A stretch of 42,064 nucleotides of DNA, taken from positions 1 through 42,064 of the forward strand of contig MU859306.1 of NCBI GenBank assembly GCA_033297205.1. Direction: 5' to 3'. Each line of letters starts with the position of its first letter. Within the stretch, counting starts at the first letter, position 1. The DNA comes from Pseudoneurospora amorphoporcata. Its lineage: Eukaryota > Ascomycota > Sordariomycetes > Sordariales > Sordariaceae. The notes beneath the pieces were generated by a model. It did no database searches and was not told where the DNA came from. It saw only the letters and a program-made list of their open reading frames with translations. A program made the translations under genes and the position numbers. Shown one piece after another: positions 31,278 through 41,971 of this stretch.

Positions 31278-31808
31278 ATGTCTACGCCTTCGCCCTCTGG
31301 GGCCTCCAAACCACCGCCGCCGGCCATAATACCGGTTGCTCCTTTGCTGGACATCTTTTATATCCCGCCCCCGCCCTCTACGACGGCGCAGTCGGCCAAA
31401 GGAGCCCGGATTGCGGACGAGGAAGTCCGTTATACCCACACCACTACTATAACCATCACCACTAGACCTATCTCGTCTATCGCCGAGACCTTCATCTCTG
31501 AAGCTCTCGCAAAAGCGGAAGTCTACCGCTCCTTTGCCACTCTCCTCGACTCTGAGCTCGCCCGCTTCTCCGTCATCTCACCTGCCTACGCCCGCGAGGC
31601 CAAATACCTCGCACGGACTATAACCGCCGCCCTACAAAAAAGCTCTACATCCCTAACCCTGTCTACCCTAGACACTACCGCCCCAATAGGTAAAGGACCC
31701 GTTACATTCGCAGAAATAGCCGCTAAGGGCACAAACTCCGCCTCGGCCTCCCGCTCTACTCCCCGCTCCAGCCCTATCCGCAAGGCTGCCCCGCCTCCTA
31801 TACCCTAG
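31278..31808 (+). CDS. Pro/Ala/Ser-rich hypothetical protein, probably a retroelement Gag/ORF1
   Basis: A 176-codon ATG-initiated ORF with a Pro-rich start (PSGASKPPPPAIIPV), a central predicted helix with alternating Ala/Leu/Glu (FISEALAKAEVYRSFATLL) and a GPVTFAEIAAKG motif. A Ser/Arg/Pro-rich end leads to TAG. Such short helix-plus-basic proteins ending near an FAEIAAKG-type motif are seen as ORF1/Gag-like proteins of fungal retroelements. It lies between a gag remnant and an LTR (31820). The ORF itself shows little decay. The assignment is by resemblance only. Confidence 0.4.
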   Translation: MSTPSPSGASKPPPPAIIPVAPLLDIFYIPPPPSTTAQSAKGARIADEEVRYTHTTTITITTRPISSIAETFISEALAKAEVYRSFATLLDSELARFSVISPAYAREAKYLARTITAALQKSSTSLTLSTLDTTAPIGKGPVTFAEIAAKGTNSASASRSTPRSSPIRKAAPPPIP

Positions 31809-31819
31809 AGTGACGGCCG

Positions 31820-32220
31820 TGTTACGAACTTGAGCGACGCAGGGGTCGCCTAAATCTACGGGACCCGACAGCCCCGCTCAAGGAAGCTAGTGTAACCCTC
31901 AGAAACCAGGAAAGGCACCCAAGCATGCACGAGCTCACAGGATGCACGGTGCTCACGGTGAGCAAGTGCTCACCAGTGAGCGGAACACCATCGTGAGCAG
32001 ACACTCCCAGGCTAGGGACTCAGGGAAAGGCATGAAGTATAAAGGAACGACTGGAGAACTCAGATTGTCAGATAGTTCGACAGTAGTCAATTGATCTTTA
32101 TCACCGAGACACGTATAACGCTACCATACTTGTTGTGAACCTTTTGGCTTCACCGAACAACACTAATAGTCTTTATCTTCAGCTATCCCACTTAGGCAGA
32201 TCAGGCTGCCGTTCGTCACA
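31820..32220 (+). mobile_element. LTR of 401 bp, same family as the 619-bp solo LTR
   Basis: Starts TGTTACGAACTTGAGCG and ends GCCGTTCGTCACA, with a gtataaagga promoter element near 32038. Similarity to the reverse complement of 30178-30796 covers both ends and the promoter. Short gtgagc/gctcac repeats fill 31940-32000. The flanks (GGCCG, ACTGG) are not duplicated, so it may be one end of a rearranged element. Confidence 0.75.
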
Positions 32221-32361
32221 ACTGGACGCCACAGAGCGTACCAGCGCATTGCACTTATCTTTGTACACTAGATTCACTGATGTGGCACGTCTTATACCCT
32301 ACGGGAGGCGGAAGTAGACGTTAAAAATAACAACAACAAAAACAACACAAAAAAAGCCAAT
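32221..32361. other. Short spacer, nothing recognised
   Basis: The stretch ends in an A-rich run (about 32325-32356) next to the antisense WD40 fragment. No gene seen. Confidence 0.35.
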
Positions 32362-32840
32362 AGATGTTATCCGTCCCTAAACATCACATTTAGACAGTCG
32401 ATAATTTGGTGGCAGCCAAAGTACGTTCTGGCCGTTGCAAGTAATCCAAGACCTATCCTATCCTAAGTCATAGCTATGGCTCTCTAGATTACCTAGTACA
32501 ACTTGGCTTTCAGTGGTTTCTATAACTATTTTAATACGTCCAACGTTGGTATGGAGGTAGCGATTAGTAGGGTCAAACGAGATATGGGTCATTATAGTAC
32601 TAGTAGGAATCGTCTGAAGGCAGCTCTCCGACGCCGGATCCTAGATCTTAATAGTGTTGTCCTACGAACCGGACGCAAGCCGCTGGCCATCAGGCAAGAA
32701 TGCTATTGAGGTAACGTGCCTGCTATAGCCTTTTAGGGTTTGGAGGCAGCTCCCCGACGCTGGGTCCTAGATCTTGATGGTGTTGTCCCCCGAACTGGAC
32801 GTAAGCCGCTAGCCATTAGGCAAGAATGCCACTAAGGTAA
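32362..32840 (-). pseudogene. Antisense NLR fragment: two WD40 repeats plus C-terminal tail
   Basis: On the minus strand the sequence reads two WD40 units (RLTSSSGDNTIKI-stop-DPASGS and QRLASGS-stop-DNTIKI). The common NLR tail follows (NRYLHTNVGRIKI, DRSWITCNGQNVLWLPPNYR). The frame is maintained, and stops are TAG at positions of Trp or other codons, as in the first NLR copy. Both ends are abrupt: it has neither the 3' UTR block nor NACHT. It is the fourth WD40-bearing locus in the window and the only one in this orientation. Confidence 0.85.
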
Positions 32841-33352
32841 TGGGGCGGACTCCTTACGGCACTTGTCTACTTAAAGCCTCCCGAACCTTACCCTTCTTTA
32901 TCCAAACAGAACCTCTTTCCCTCCAACCACCTCACAACTTTCACAAACGTATCAACTATTTTAGATTAGCCTTGTCCTTTCCAAACCTAAAGTGAAGCCC
33001 CTTCCGGCTCCGATCCAACCGAGTGCCTCCCCTAGAACCATGGTGTCTATCGACGCTTATAGAAAAAAAGGGAAAGCTACAATATATATTCTTCCCTACA
33101 TCCACCCCACATTTATCGTACGCCTTACTAAGTATATAGGATGTTCAAATCACTAACAGGAATAGGTGCGATTCTCACCAAATCTGTTACGGTTCTGCAC
33201 ACCCCATTAATGAAACCATTCACCAGTAATGCCAAGGAAATCAGATCAAAAGCAGGTGAGATGATTGGACCGTTGACCTCGATAAAGGACAGCCAGATCC
33301 CACCTTTGAAATCTGACAGGTTATGCGGGAAGCGGAACTTAGGCAGCTGCAG
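32841..33352. other. No gene recognised
   Basis: A cctcccgaaccttacccttc segment near 32877 has a weak echo at about 33547. Otherwise there are only short ORFs without motifs. Confidence 0.35.
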
Positions 33353-33473
33353 AGTCGATTTGGAGCACTAATTAGCCTCAAACTGGTCTTCGTTCGTAGT
33401 CACTGACAAGGACCAGGGTTTATTACGCCACGAAAGCCTCTTTTCTGTCTCTCTCCGTCTATTCTTATGCCTC
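33353..33473 (+). repeat. Repeat F, copy 2
   Basis: Matches 21251-21372 closely. It is followed at 33594-33650 by a cttcctccct pyrimidine array similar to that at 21388-21450. Confidence 0.7.
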
Positions 33474-34069
33474 TATCTGTCTCCTTCGAGCTCCTAAAGA
33501 TTAGAAGAGATAAGAGGGCAACCCCTGACGGCATCTGTTCGCTCAAAACCTCTCGAACCTTACCCTTGCTTCCCCTGCCTTCAACCCCCTATCTTCTTCC
33601 TCCCTCTTCCTCCCTCTTCCTCTAACTTGGTCTTCCTCTAACTTGGTCTTCATCTCTCTATCTTCCTTCATTTATTCTTATGGCACCTCGTCAGCTGGCT
33701 TGTATGTACAAACTGCGGGATCGAATCAATCAACTGAGTTCAATCCCAACTAGGTACCGCAGCCTATTGGAGTATCGTTTGGTTATTGCGTGTAGGCGCC
33801 AGGACACGAGAGACTGACAGCCTCGCAAAGTCATTCGGCGTTAGTCCCTACTACTCCTTCTCCTCATTTTTACTGCTAACGCTCGCCAAAGCCAGATAAT
33901 GACGGCTATCAAAAGCTTATTTCACTGCCTTAGAAAGGCGCAACACATTCTCTTCTCTCTCGTTGGATTGGCGACATTCTTTACATCAAGCCTGATATCA
34001 GTGTGCCACATCAACTTTTCGTCTTTCAAGGATCAAATGCAGCTTTGATGCTGCAATGGAGGACATGCC

Positions 34070-34303
34070 AAAAGGCAACCAGAGGGTTCGATTCGGGTAG
34101 CGTTTATTTTAATATTAAGGCTTCCAGCCTCGCTTCGGGGGGCGGGGGTGTTGATACGGGCCCCCGCCTAGGCTTAAAGCTATTCTACCCTAGCTGCCAG
34201 CTTCTGATCCTAGAGTTGTGGTTGCCTTGTCGCTCTTAACGCCGCCGTTACCTTGTTCCGCAGCCTTGGTATGCAGCTCTCTCAGCTAATCGACTCGTCT
34301 ACT
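34070..34303 (+). repeat. Repeat B, third copy
   Basis: 34070-34132 matches 21664-21732 directly. 34158-34300 matches the reverse complement of 23037-23170. A gggggcgggggtgttgat tract follows the first segment. Repeat A follows immediately. Confidence 0.65.
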
Positions 34304-34711
34304 GACCGAGTGCAATCTTGGTGCAGTGTTAGGACGGTTAGCTTTTCTCGTAATCCGCCCAATTATATTCATCTTCTTAGCGCCGCCTCCCTACTCACTG
34401 TAATGCCTCCGTCCGAACGATATGGATATGGGAGGTGGTGGTTCAGTTTTTTGACCCTACCACGTGATTAAAAGACCCGGTTCATATCCTTCCAACTCCC
34501 ATACATAAGCTGCCCCTCACTAAGCTTGTGTATGGGAGTGGGAAGGACAGGAAACGGGTCTTTTAATCACGTGGTAGGGTCAAAAAACTGAACAACTACC
34601 TCCCATATCCATATCGTTCGGACGGAGGCAAGACAGTGAGTGGGGAGCCGGCTCTAAAAAGATGAATATAATTGGGCCGATTACGAGACAAGTTGGCCGT
34701 CCTAACACTGC
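34304..34711. repeat. Repeat A, palindromic copy with about 185-bp arms
   Basis: The plus-oriented arm (34323-34511) and the minus-oriented arm (34521-34711) pair over almost their whole length, including the gaccctaccacgtgattaaa block and its complement. The centre is an actcccatac...gtatgggagt hairpin with a short loop. Single-arm copies are at 22048-22305 and 41083-41247. It resembles a fold-back element or two head-to-head elements. Confidence 0.8.
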
Positions 34712-34756
34712 GGCTAGCCCCGTTAACGTTTGTCAAAGTGCAATATCCGCGGTATA

Positions 34757-35446
34757 GGTATACTAGCACAATTCTCAGTCGCGGCCGTACAAGCTCCTCT
34801 TCCGGTAGCTGAATCGTGGAGTTCAACGAAAGCATTTCTTTGGCAGTTATGAACAGCTGCTTTATGTCTTACTATCAGTGCGATCGCCGCTTGGCGTCGG
34901 TTCCATGCGCCCACAAGTCCCAAAGGAAATGAAAAGTAAGGCATCAATGCATTGTCCGCTTAAGGACACTGGTTATCACAACACCTTGGTTGTTGACAGC
35001 AACCTGGCAGCCTAGGCTCTATTGTAAATTTGTAGGTTCCATTCGGATTTACAGCCCTACCCGCGCCACGCTCGCTGCTTGGTACACTATTGCCAATCCT
35101 GTAGACCCCGTGACAGGAAGCCACGACCCTCGCCTAAGTCGAGTTATTGATTGGTGCCCGGAACCTTCCGGGTCCATGAATGCCCAGCCTCAAAAAAGAA
35201 ATGGCGTTTGGGTACTTGGCATGTAATTGGGAGGAAGCCGCCAGCCATCTCGCGCCTAACAAGGTGATAACGCAGAGCCCTATGCTTCCTCATAACCTCG
35301 ACAAAACATAGTGTTCTAGTTTCTTTTCCTTGTTTTGTCCTATATGGCAGGAGAGAAGAATTCCCGGCACTTTCATAAACTTGATTTATTAATTATTAAC
35401 CATAGCATCCTCACTGCAATCAAGACGTTCCTTCCTCAAAGCTACG
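34757..35446 (+). repeat. Repeat L, copy upstream of the third NLR gene (candidate promoter)
   Basis: Direct counterpart of 14007-14475 plus 14986-15273, without the 510-bp insertion. As it runs into the start codon at 35447, it includes the promoter and 5' UTR of the third NLR gene. No clear TATA box could be singled out. Confidence 0.7.
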
Positions 35447-38400
35447 ATGCGTCGACGACTGCGCTCGTCGTTCCAGACGCATTTCAAGCGACACGGAAAT
35501 GCAGAGGATAGGGAAGGCTCTAAGGACCAAGAGCAGGCTTGCCCTGCATCTCTGCTCGAGTTGCCGACGTCTACATAGCACATCCCCGCCACTCCCTCTA
35601 CGTCCTCCCTCCCTCTCACGGCCGCTCCGGCTACCGGTTCCACTGACGTAGAGACGTCCGCCTCACAGCTCCCACTCGCTCCGGCTACCCGTTCCATTAA
35701 TATAGAGACGTCCACTCCACAGCCCCCAGCCACCCCAGCTACTAGTTCCGCCGACAGAGAGACGTCCGCCGGCGCGAATGACACCACTACCAGCTTACCT
35801 GCACGACTCTGGAAGCGTGCCTATAACGAGCTTAAACAAGAAGAAGTCAAATTGGTGGACGCATATGAGAAGATACTGTCCCGACAGCTACAAAATGGCT
35901 CCAACTCAATGGTGCTCGAGTCTCAGCCGAACATCATCGCCCAAAACAACTCGGACAGGCGCCGCCAAATGATTCAGCTTATCAATCCTGGTCTAGCCAA
36001 GACTGAGAGAGAAGCTAAAGTGAAAGAGAGTTGTGGCGAAGTTATAGACGTTGTTCTATCTGTTAAGAACATTATAAGTGCGGCAATCCAGGCCGTGCCT
36101 CAAGCCGCGTTCGCTTGGACCGGCATTTGTATCGCTTTAGAGGTATATCTATTTAGAGCGTGATATGATACTTCACATGCTAACTTCTGCAGATATTCAT
36201 CAATCCTATAAAAGCGACCAAAGCCAACCGCGAAGGGATCGACTACGTTGTTAAGAGAATGAAGTGGTACTGGAGCTTGTCGAATAGCCTTCTCAAGGAT
36301 CCTACCAACAATATCAGCAAACCCTCTGGAATGAAAGGCCAATTGGAGAACCATATTGTTAGCCTCTACAAAGCGCTCCTCTCTTACCAGATTAAGAGTG
36401 TTTGTGCTTATTATCGCAACCCCGGCTTAGTTTTTCTGCGGGATATGATCACGCTTGATGATTGGAAAGCTGATCTGAGGGCTATCCAAGACGCCGAGAA
36501 GCGCTTCAACACAGATGCCCAAACATACACCACTTGGAAAGGGACGTCTCATCTCGAGCAGCTTGTTAGCTATGCAATGTCAGAGAAGGACCAGAAATGC
36601 CTGGAGCACTTACACCTTACCGATCCTCGCGATGATAAAGTCCGCATCGAACAGACCAAAGGCGGCCTTTTACAAGACTCGTATCGTTGGGTCCTCAATA
36701 ACGCTGACTTTCAACAATGGCATGACGACCTACAGCACCGACTGCTCTGGATCAAGGGCGACCCCGGCAAAGGAAAGACTATGTTGCTGTGCGGCATCAT
36801 CAATGAGCTGGATCAAGGCAACGCGCGCCACTGCAATGTGGCCTACTTCTTCTGCCAAGCTACCGACTCTCGCATCAACAATGCAACCGCCGTACTACGC
36901 GGCCTGATCTACCTGCTTATCGAGCAGCAGCCATCTGTCCTCTCACACGTGCGGAAGGAGTATGACCGTGCAGGCGAGAATCTCTTCAAAGATGCAAATA
37001 CGTGGGTCGCCCTATCGAAAATTTTCACTAATATTTTACAAGACTCGAGCCTCCAAACGACCTACCTAATCATTGACGCACTTGATGAGTGTGTTGAAGA
37101 TCGGTCACAGCTTCTTGACTTAATCGCCCAGCAATCATCTTCATCTTCTCGAGTCAAGTGGATTGTTTCGAGTCGAAATTGGCCGCAAATCGAGGAACAA
37201 TTGGAGATAGCTACGGCCAACTTGAAAGTCTCCCTGGAGCTAAATGTGGAATCTGTCGCAGCAGCTGTCAATGCATTCATCCTACACAAGGTAAACCAAC
37301 TAGAAAGGCTGAAGAAGTACAATCTAACTACGAAAAAGGTTGTTCAGGACTATTTGCGCTCCAACGCGCAGGATACGTTTCTCTGGGTGGCGTTAGTCTG
37401 CCAAGCGCTTGCAGGTCCGGAGTTTAAGAAATGGAATACCGAAGAGATCCTACGCAAATTTCCACCTGGACTGGATGCTCTATACGCGCGGATGAAACAG
37501 AATATAAGCCTATCCCACCATTCCGATCTCTGCAAGCGCGTGCTTGCCGTTGCCGCCATTGTTCGTCGACCAATTAGCCTTCAAGAACTAACTACTCTCG
37601 GCGAGATGCCCAATATCATCTGCGATGATCTCGAATCTCTAGAAGAGATTATAAGGCTTTGCGATTCATTTCTAACGATACGAGAACGAACTATTTATTT
37701 TGTCCACCAATCAGCCAAGAACTTTCTACTTGGCAATGCCTCTGATAAAGCTGGCAATCAAGCTTCTCAGGAGACGTTCAAGTGGATTTTTCCTTCTGGG
37801 AAAGAAGATGTGAACTATACCATCTTCTTGAAGTCACTTGATGCCATGTCTACAACACTGCGACGCGATATATACAACTTAAGGGCACCGGGATTTCCAA
37901 CTAACAAAGTCCAAGTACCGGATCCGGATCCGCTAGTGACGGTGCGGTACTCGTGCGTCTACTGGGTTGATCACTTGTGTGACTCAGTTTCTGGCACGAA
38001 CACAAAACGGCATAATCCTTTACGGAATGAGAAGGTTGTCCATATATTTTTGGAGACGAAGTACCTTTACTGGCTGGAAGCTCTAAGTCTACTCCAAGCT
38101 ATGCCTGCGGGCGTTGTTGCTATTAGAAAGCTCGAGGGCCTGCTAGTAAGTACAAGTCTAACTCCGCACTAAGAAGTTGGTCTAATTAAAGATATAGGGA
38201 GGTAATACTCAACCGCAGTTATCAAAGCTTGTTTGGGATGCTTACCGGTTTGCTCTATCTTTTAAGTCAATAATAGAGCAAGCTCCACTTCAAGCTTATA
38301 TATCAGCGCTCGTGTTTGCTCCGTCCAGCAGCTTAATAAAGAGCAATTTCAAAGCAGAAGAATCTGGCTGGATTCGAAGTAAGCCGGCTATAGAATCAGA

Positions 38401-38947
38401 TTGGAATGCATGTCTCCAAACCTTGGAAGGCCATAGCGATACGGTTCGGTCAGTGGCCTTTTCGCCCGATGGCCAGCGGCTCGCATCCGGTGCGGACGAT
38501 CGCACGATCAAGATCTGGGATGCGGCGTCAGGGAGCTGTCTCCAAACCTGGGAAGGCCATAGCGGTTGGGTTTGGTCAGTGGCCTTTTCGCCCGATGGCC
38601 AGCGGCTCGCATCCAGTGCGGACGATCGCACGATCAAGATCTGGGATGCGGCGTCGGGGAGCTGCGTCCAAACGATTAATATCGGCACTATAGCAGAGTA
38701 CATATTGTTTGACGATACTAATCGCTACCTACGTACCAACGTTGGACGTATTAAAATAGTTACAGAAACTATCGAAAACCAAGTTGTATTAGATAATCTA
38801 GAGACTCATGGCTATGGCTTGGGACAGGATAGGTCTTGGATTACTTGCAACGGCCAGAACGTACTCTGGCTGCCACCGAATTACCGACCGTCTAGTTGTG
38901 ACCTCCAGGGACGGGTTTGGTTTATTGGTTTCTCGCAAGACATCTAA
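35447..38947 (+). pseudogene. NACHT_N-NACHT-WD40 NLR gene, intact except for one nonsense codon
   Basis: Exons 35447-36142, 36193-38145 and 38219-38947, with introns of 50 bp (CTAAC branch site) and 73 bp, both in frame; about 1,125 codons. The first 110 residues are Pro/Ala/Thr/Ser-rich with repeated APAT..S..ETS units. A helical NACHT_N-type domain follows (LWKRAYNELKQEEVKLVDAY, AAIQAVPQAAFAW, and across the intron ALE-IFINPIKATKANREGI). Then come NACHT with Walker A GDPGKGKT near residue 421 and Walker B YLIIDALDEC. Only two WD40 repeats (both AASGSC type) precede the common tail ending FIGFSQDI. The only break is TAG at 35576 (codon 44), in a stretch where C-to-T change of CAG is the simplest cause. 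The next in-frame ATG lies inside NACHT_N. It is the best candidate in the window for a recently or conditionally functional NLR; an annotation pipeline might skip the stop. Confidence 0.85.
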
Positions 38948-39087
38948 TATATTCCATATCGTCCTCAATTCCTTTCTCTTTATTTCTTTTTTCTAGCGTG
39001 CCACCAGAAGTGTCTAGGAAGACAAGCAAATTTATAGGAATTTTGTAAATTCTAGTACCTTCTACTATTGTCAAGATGACGTATTAA
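38948..39087 (+). other. 3' UTR of the third NLR gene
   Basis: Carries the same gcgtgccaccagaag block as the other copies and is cut off at gacgtattaa by element K. Confidence 0.75.
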
Positions 39088-39559
39088 TTTGGGGCATTTT
39101 TTCTAAGTTTTTCTTGTAGAAAAGGGTTATTAGAAGCAGGGTGGTCCAGTTAGACAGGGGCAGATTGGCCGGACTTGTCTCCGGGATCCGATGAAGGTAG
39201 CCAGACAAGGACATTCGGAGGATAAAAGGAAAGCACTTCTTCCTCGTTGGAGAGGAAGGAGGGCAGGCAACTTAGACTAGACATTCTTTGCTAGCTGGAA
39301 CACACTTGAGCTTCGCCCCAGAAAGAAATCGTTAAGTTCCCCCCGTGAATCCCTTTGTCTTGTGAACTAACCAGCAGATCTGCTCCTCGCTGTGAGGAAA
39401 ACTAACTTAGAGGGCGAAGCTTCGCTTCCCCTTTCCCTTGGTGGTTGAATGGCTGTTGTTTGGTGACGAAGGCTCTCCTTCATTGGAAGTCTTAACAAAC
39501 TACCACGAACAGTTCTTCTCCTCACTACAAGTTTTGTGGTGTTGTTTTGCTCTATTTCA
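39088..39559 (+). mobile_element. Insertion element K, copy 2 (472 bp)
   Basis: Matches 29410-29892 over its length, including the gcgaagcttcgc palindrome and the ctctatttca end. It follows TAA but is not followed by TAA; repeat C starts directly after it. It interrupts the NLR 3' UTR, whose continuation is missing. Confidence 0.8.
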
Positions 39560-39560
39560 T

Positions 39561-40025
39561 CGGCTTCCGAAGCGAACGTTCGAGTTGTTGGAGTTGGATT
39601 TGTTCTACTAGAAGGCGACCACAACCAAGCACATCCTGGGCATCTTTTCATTACGAGATTCTATAAAGCAATTGCGTTCACAATAGTATTTATGGCACCT
39701 ATTGTACAAGATTGGCAGTGTTGATTTGCGTGTTCGGGATCTGAGTCTCGCTATTTGTACTACGGGAGACTTGATTAAGAACAAAAACCGGCAGAAAATA
39801 ATAATAATACAGCTACGGTTAATACTGCTTATTTTGAACGCAATGTCCAGCCTTATGAGATTACCCTATATACCATCCCCGGGCTGAATGGGTGTCAGAA
39901 ACTTAATGAGGTCTTCGTTGGGCAGGCTTTGCAGTTAGCCAAGCTGTCTCCTTTGGAACAATCTTTGAATGAACTCTCCTTCACTCCAAACACAGAGTAG
40001 AAACTGATTGCCCACCTCACTCACC
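39561..40025 (+). pseudogene. Repeat C, copy 2: unknown protein-coding repeat
   Basis: Less decayed than the copy at 19290. Readable segments are SASEANVRVVGVGFVLLEGD, HLFITRFYKAIAF, MAPIVQDWQ and, in a second frame, VDLRVRDLSLAICTTGDLIK. Back in the first frame are NTAYFERNVQPYEITLYTI and QALQLAKLSPLEQSLNEL. The two frame changes could be short introns or indels. The protein family is not recognised. Position directly after element K and before repeat D suggests it travels with repeats. Confidence 0.5.
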
Positions 40026-40030
40026 CTGTT

Positions 40031-40316
40031 TCTATGACAAGGGCAGAGTCCTGGGCTTGGAACAAAGAGTTCAATTCAGCTAATAATCTTTTTTGGTCTC
40101 AAAGGCCTTGTTGATCTTCTCAATCTCCAAGAGAAGTTTGGGCTTCAAGGCCTTCTTATGCCAAAGGGAATCGGTACGTACTTGAGGTATGTATCAAGCC
40201 TTGTCACCTGAGTCTTCAAAGCATCTACCTAGCTGTCTGTATACGTGTAGATCTTCCTGAATGTCTTCATCCATTCTCCATCTTCCTTCTGGCGTTGTCC
40301 TTCATCTGGGCGCAAA
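40031..40316 (+). repeat. Family D repeat, truncated copy 3
   Basis: Matches the first 290 bp of 11703-12194 (ttcaattcagctaataa and gccttcttatgccaaaggga blocks) and stops before the GC-rich tandem array. Confidence 0.75.
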
Positions 40317-40412
40317 ACCAGGATGTGTTATTGGCCGTCTGTTTTCCTCTAGAGCCTGAACAGGGCATTGAACAGGGCATCTGGACGCCTCATCGCGCTT
40401 CTCCAGGAGGAG

Positions 40413-40612
40413 CGTCGGGAGAGACATGAAGTCGGCTGAACAAGTTGCATTGGCGTCAACACAACTTGGGATAGGGATCTGATGACAAGCATCCTGCTGC
40501 CTTCTCTAAGTAATCTGGGTTTCTCTCTCCTTTCTTGTTCATTTGGAAGACACCTTCTCCGGCGACTTACCATCCTCGACAATCACCTGTAACCACCTCG
40601 GGGAAGGCTCCG
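40413..40612 (-). repeat. Repeat E, copy 2
   Basis: Counterpart of 21067-21250, with the minus-strand frame RRRRCLPNEQERREKPR conserved. It extends beyond the other copy to a SWRSAMRRPDALFNALF segment. Confidence 0.55.
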
Positions 40613-41082
40613 AAATTTCCCTACTTCGCTAAGCACACGTTCGCATCACCACCGGTGGCTGTTACAGTCACGGATGTCCCACTCTCCGGAGGTATGGCTC
40701 AATAGCGCAGTCGCGAATCGTGGGAGAGGGTTGATCAAGCTGTCGGCTGCGATGGACTCCGGTAAATATCTCCCTTAGTTTGTGTTCTCGGTCTTTTGAA
40801 GATCTACATGATGCCATTGCGTTGGTTCGGGAATTCTTCCCGAATACTGTGGGCTCGGCAATGTTGGATTTTACCGAGCGACGAATAGTTGGACCAATGA
40901 AGTAGGGCAACGCAGGCAGATGAAGGAGGTAGGCCGATATAGGCAGACGAAAGAGGTAGGTCAAGGCAGACGAGTGAAAAGTCGGGCTTGTACATACTTT
41001 CAATAGAGTTGGCATCAGATCCCAGAGCTGTGGTTGGCACGTCGAACGCCGCCAAGATGTAGGCGTTTTCCTCGTCATCTGC
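40613..41082. other. No gene recognised
   Basis: A minus-strand 136-codon ORF (40668-41078) spans caggcagatgaaggaggtag-type repeats related to repeat B. It is probably repeat-derived. No motif supports a gene. Confidence 0.3.
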
Positions 41083-41247
41083 CCAAATGTATTAATCTCT
41101 TTAGCGCTGCCTCCACATTCATCGTATTGCCTCCGTAACGAACGATTTGATACGGGAGGTGATTGTTCAGTTTTTTGACCCTACCACGTGATTAAAAGAC
41201 CCGATTGATATCCTTCTCACTCCCATACACAAGCTTAGTGAGGGCCA
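41083..41247 (+). repeat. Repeat A, single-arm copy 3
   Basis: Carries the gaccctaccacgtgattaaa block and ends actcccatacacaagcttag, one arm of the central hairpin; the opposite arm is missing. Confidence 0.75.
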
Positions 41248-41299
41248 GACTAGTAGTTGGGTCGGTGACGACCAGCGAATCCCTGGTGTTGTATGTTTT

Positions 41300-41784
41300 T
41301 GTCACACGGACATTGCCCACAGTCCAGGGGTTAGGATCGCAAGACCCAACAGAGCCTTAACGCCTAGCATTAGCCTCAAGATGCTCAGTGGCCTCCGGCC
41401 ACAACACCCACCTCGGCCGGACCCGCGGCCAGACCCTCGGCCGGACCCTCGGCCGGACCCACGGCCGGGCCCTCGGCCACGGTCATCCCAGAAGCAACCA
41501 CAGCCAACCAAGCAAGAAGCAGGGCGCCCGGATAAAGGACAGCGCCAAAAGAAAGATAGAGAATGGATGAAGGCATTCAGGAAGATCCACACGTATGCAG
41601 ACTGCTAAATAGATGTCTTGAAGCCTCAGGCGACAAGGCTTGATGCGTACCTCAAACATAAGAAGGTCTTAAAGCCCAACCTTCTCCTAAAGGTTGAGAA
41701 GATCAACAAGGTTTTCGAGACCAAAGTAGTTTATTAGCTGAATTGAACTACTGTTCCAAGCCCTGAATACAGCCGTTGTCACAG
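41300..41784 (-). repeat. Family D repeat, copy 2 (485 bp, inverted)
   Basis: Reverse-complement counterpart of 11703-12194, with matching ends TGTCACACGG and TTGTCACA. The GC-rich 12-bp array lies at 41415-41480. On the plus strand it reads (DPRP)n, then a basic segment and LKPQATRLDAYLK. Confidence 0.75.
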
Positions 41785-41971
41785 TTTTTTTTTCCATATT
41801 TTTGAGAGTTTTTACGTTACTCTAAGCACCTTCCGTCATTCAGAGTTTGATTTTCGCCGTACCGTCCTACTCTTTCTTTTATTCCCCAAGCATCATCAGT
41901 CATAATTCGAATTGTTGCCGTTACGCATACCGTTGTCTCCGATATCGCAAGATGGGTTGTTCATTAATATG

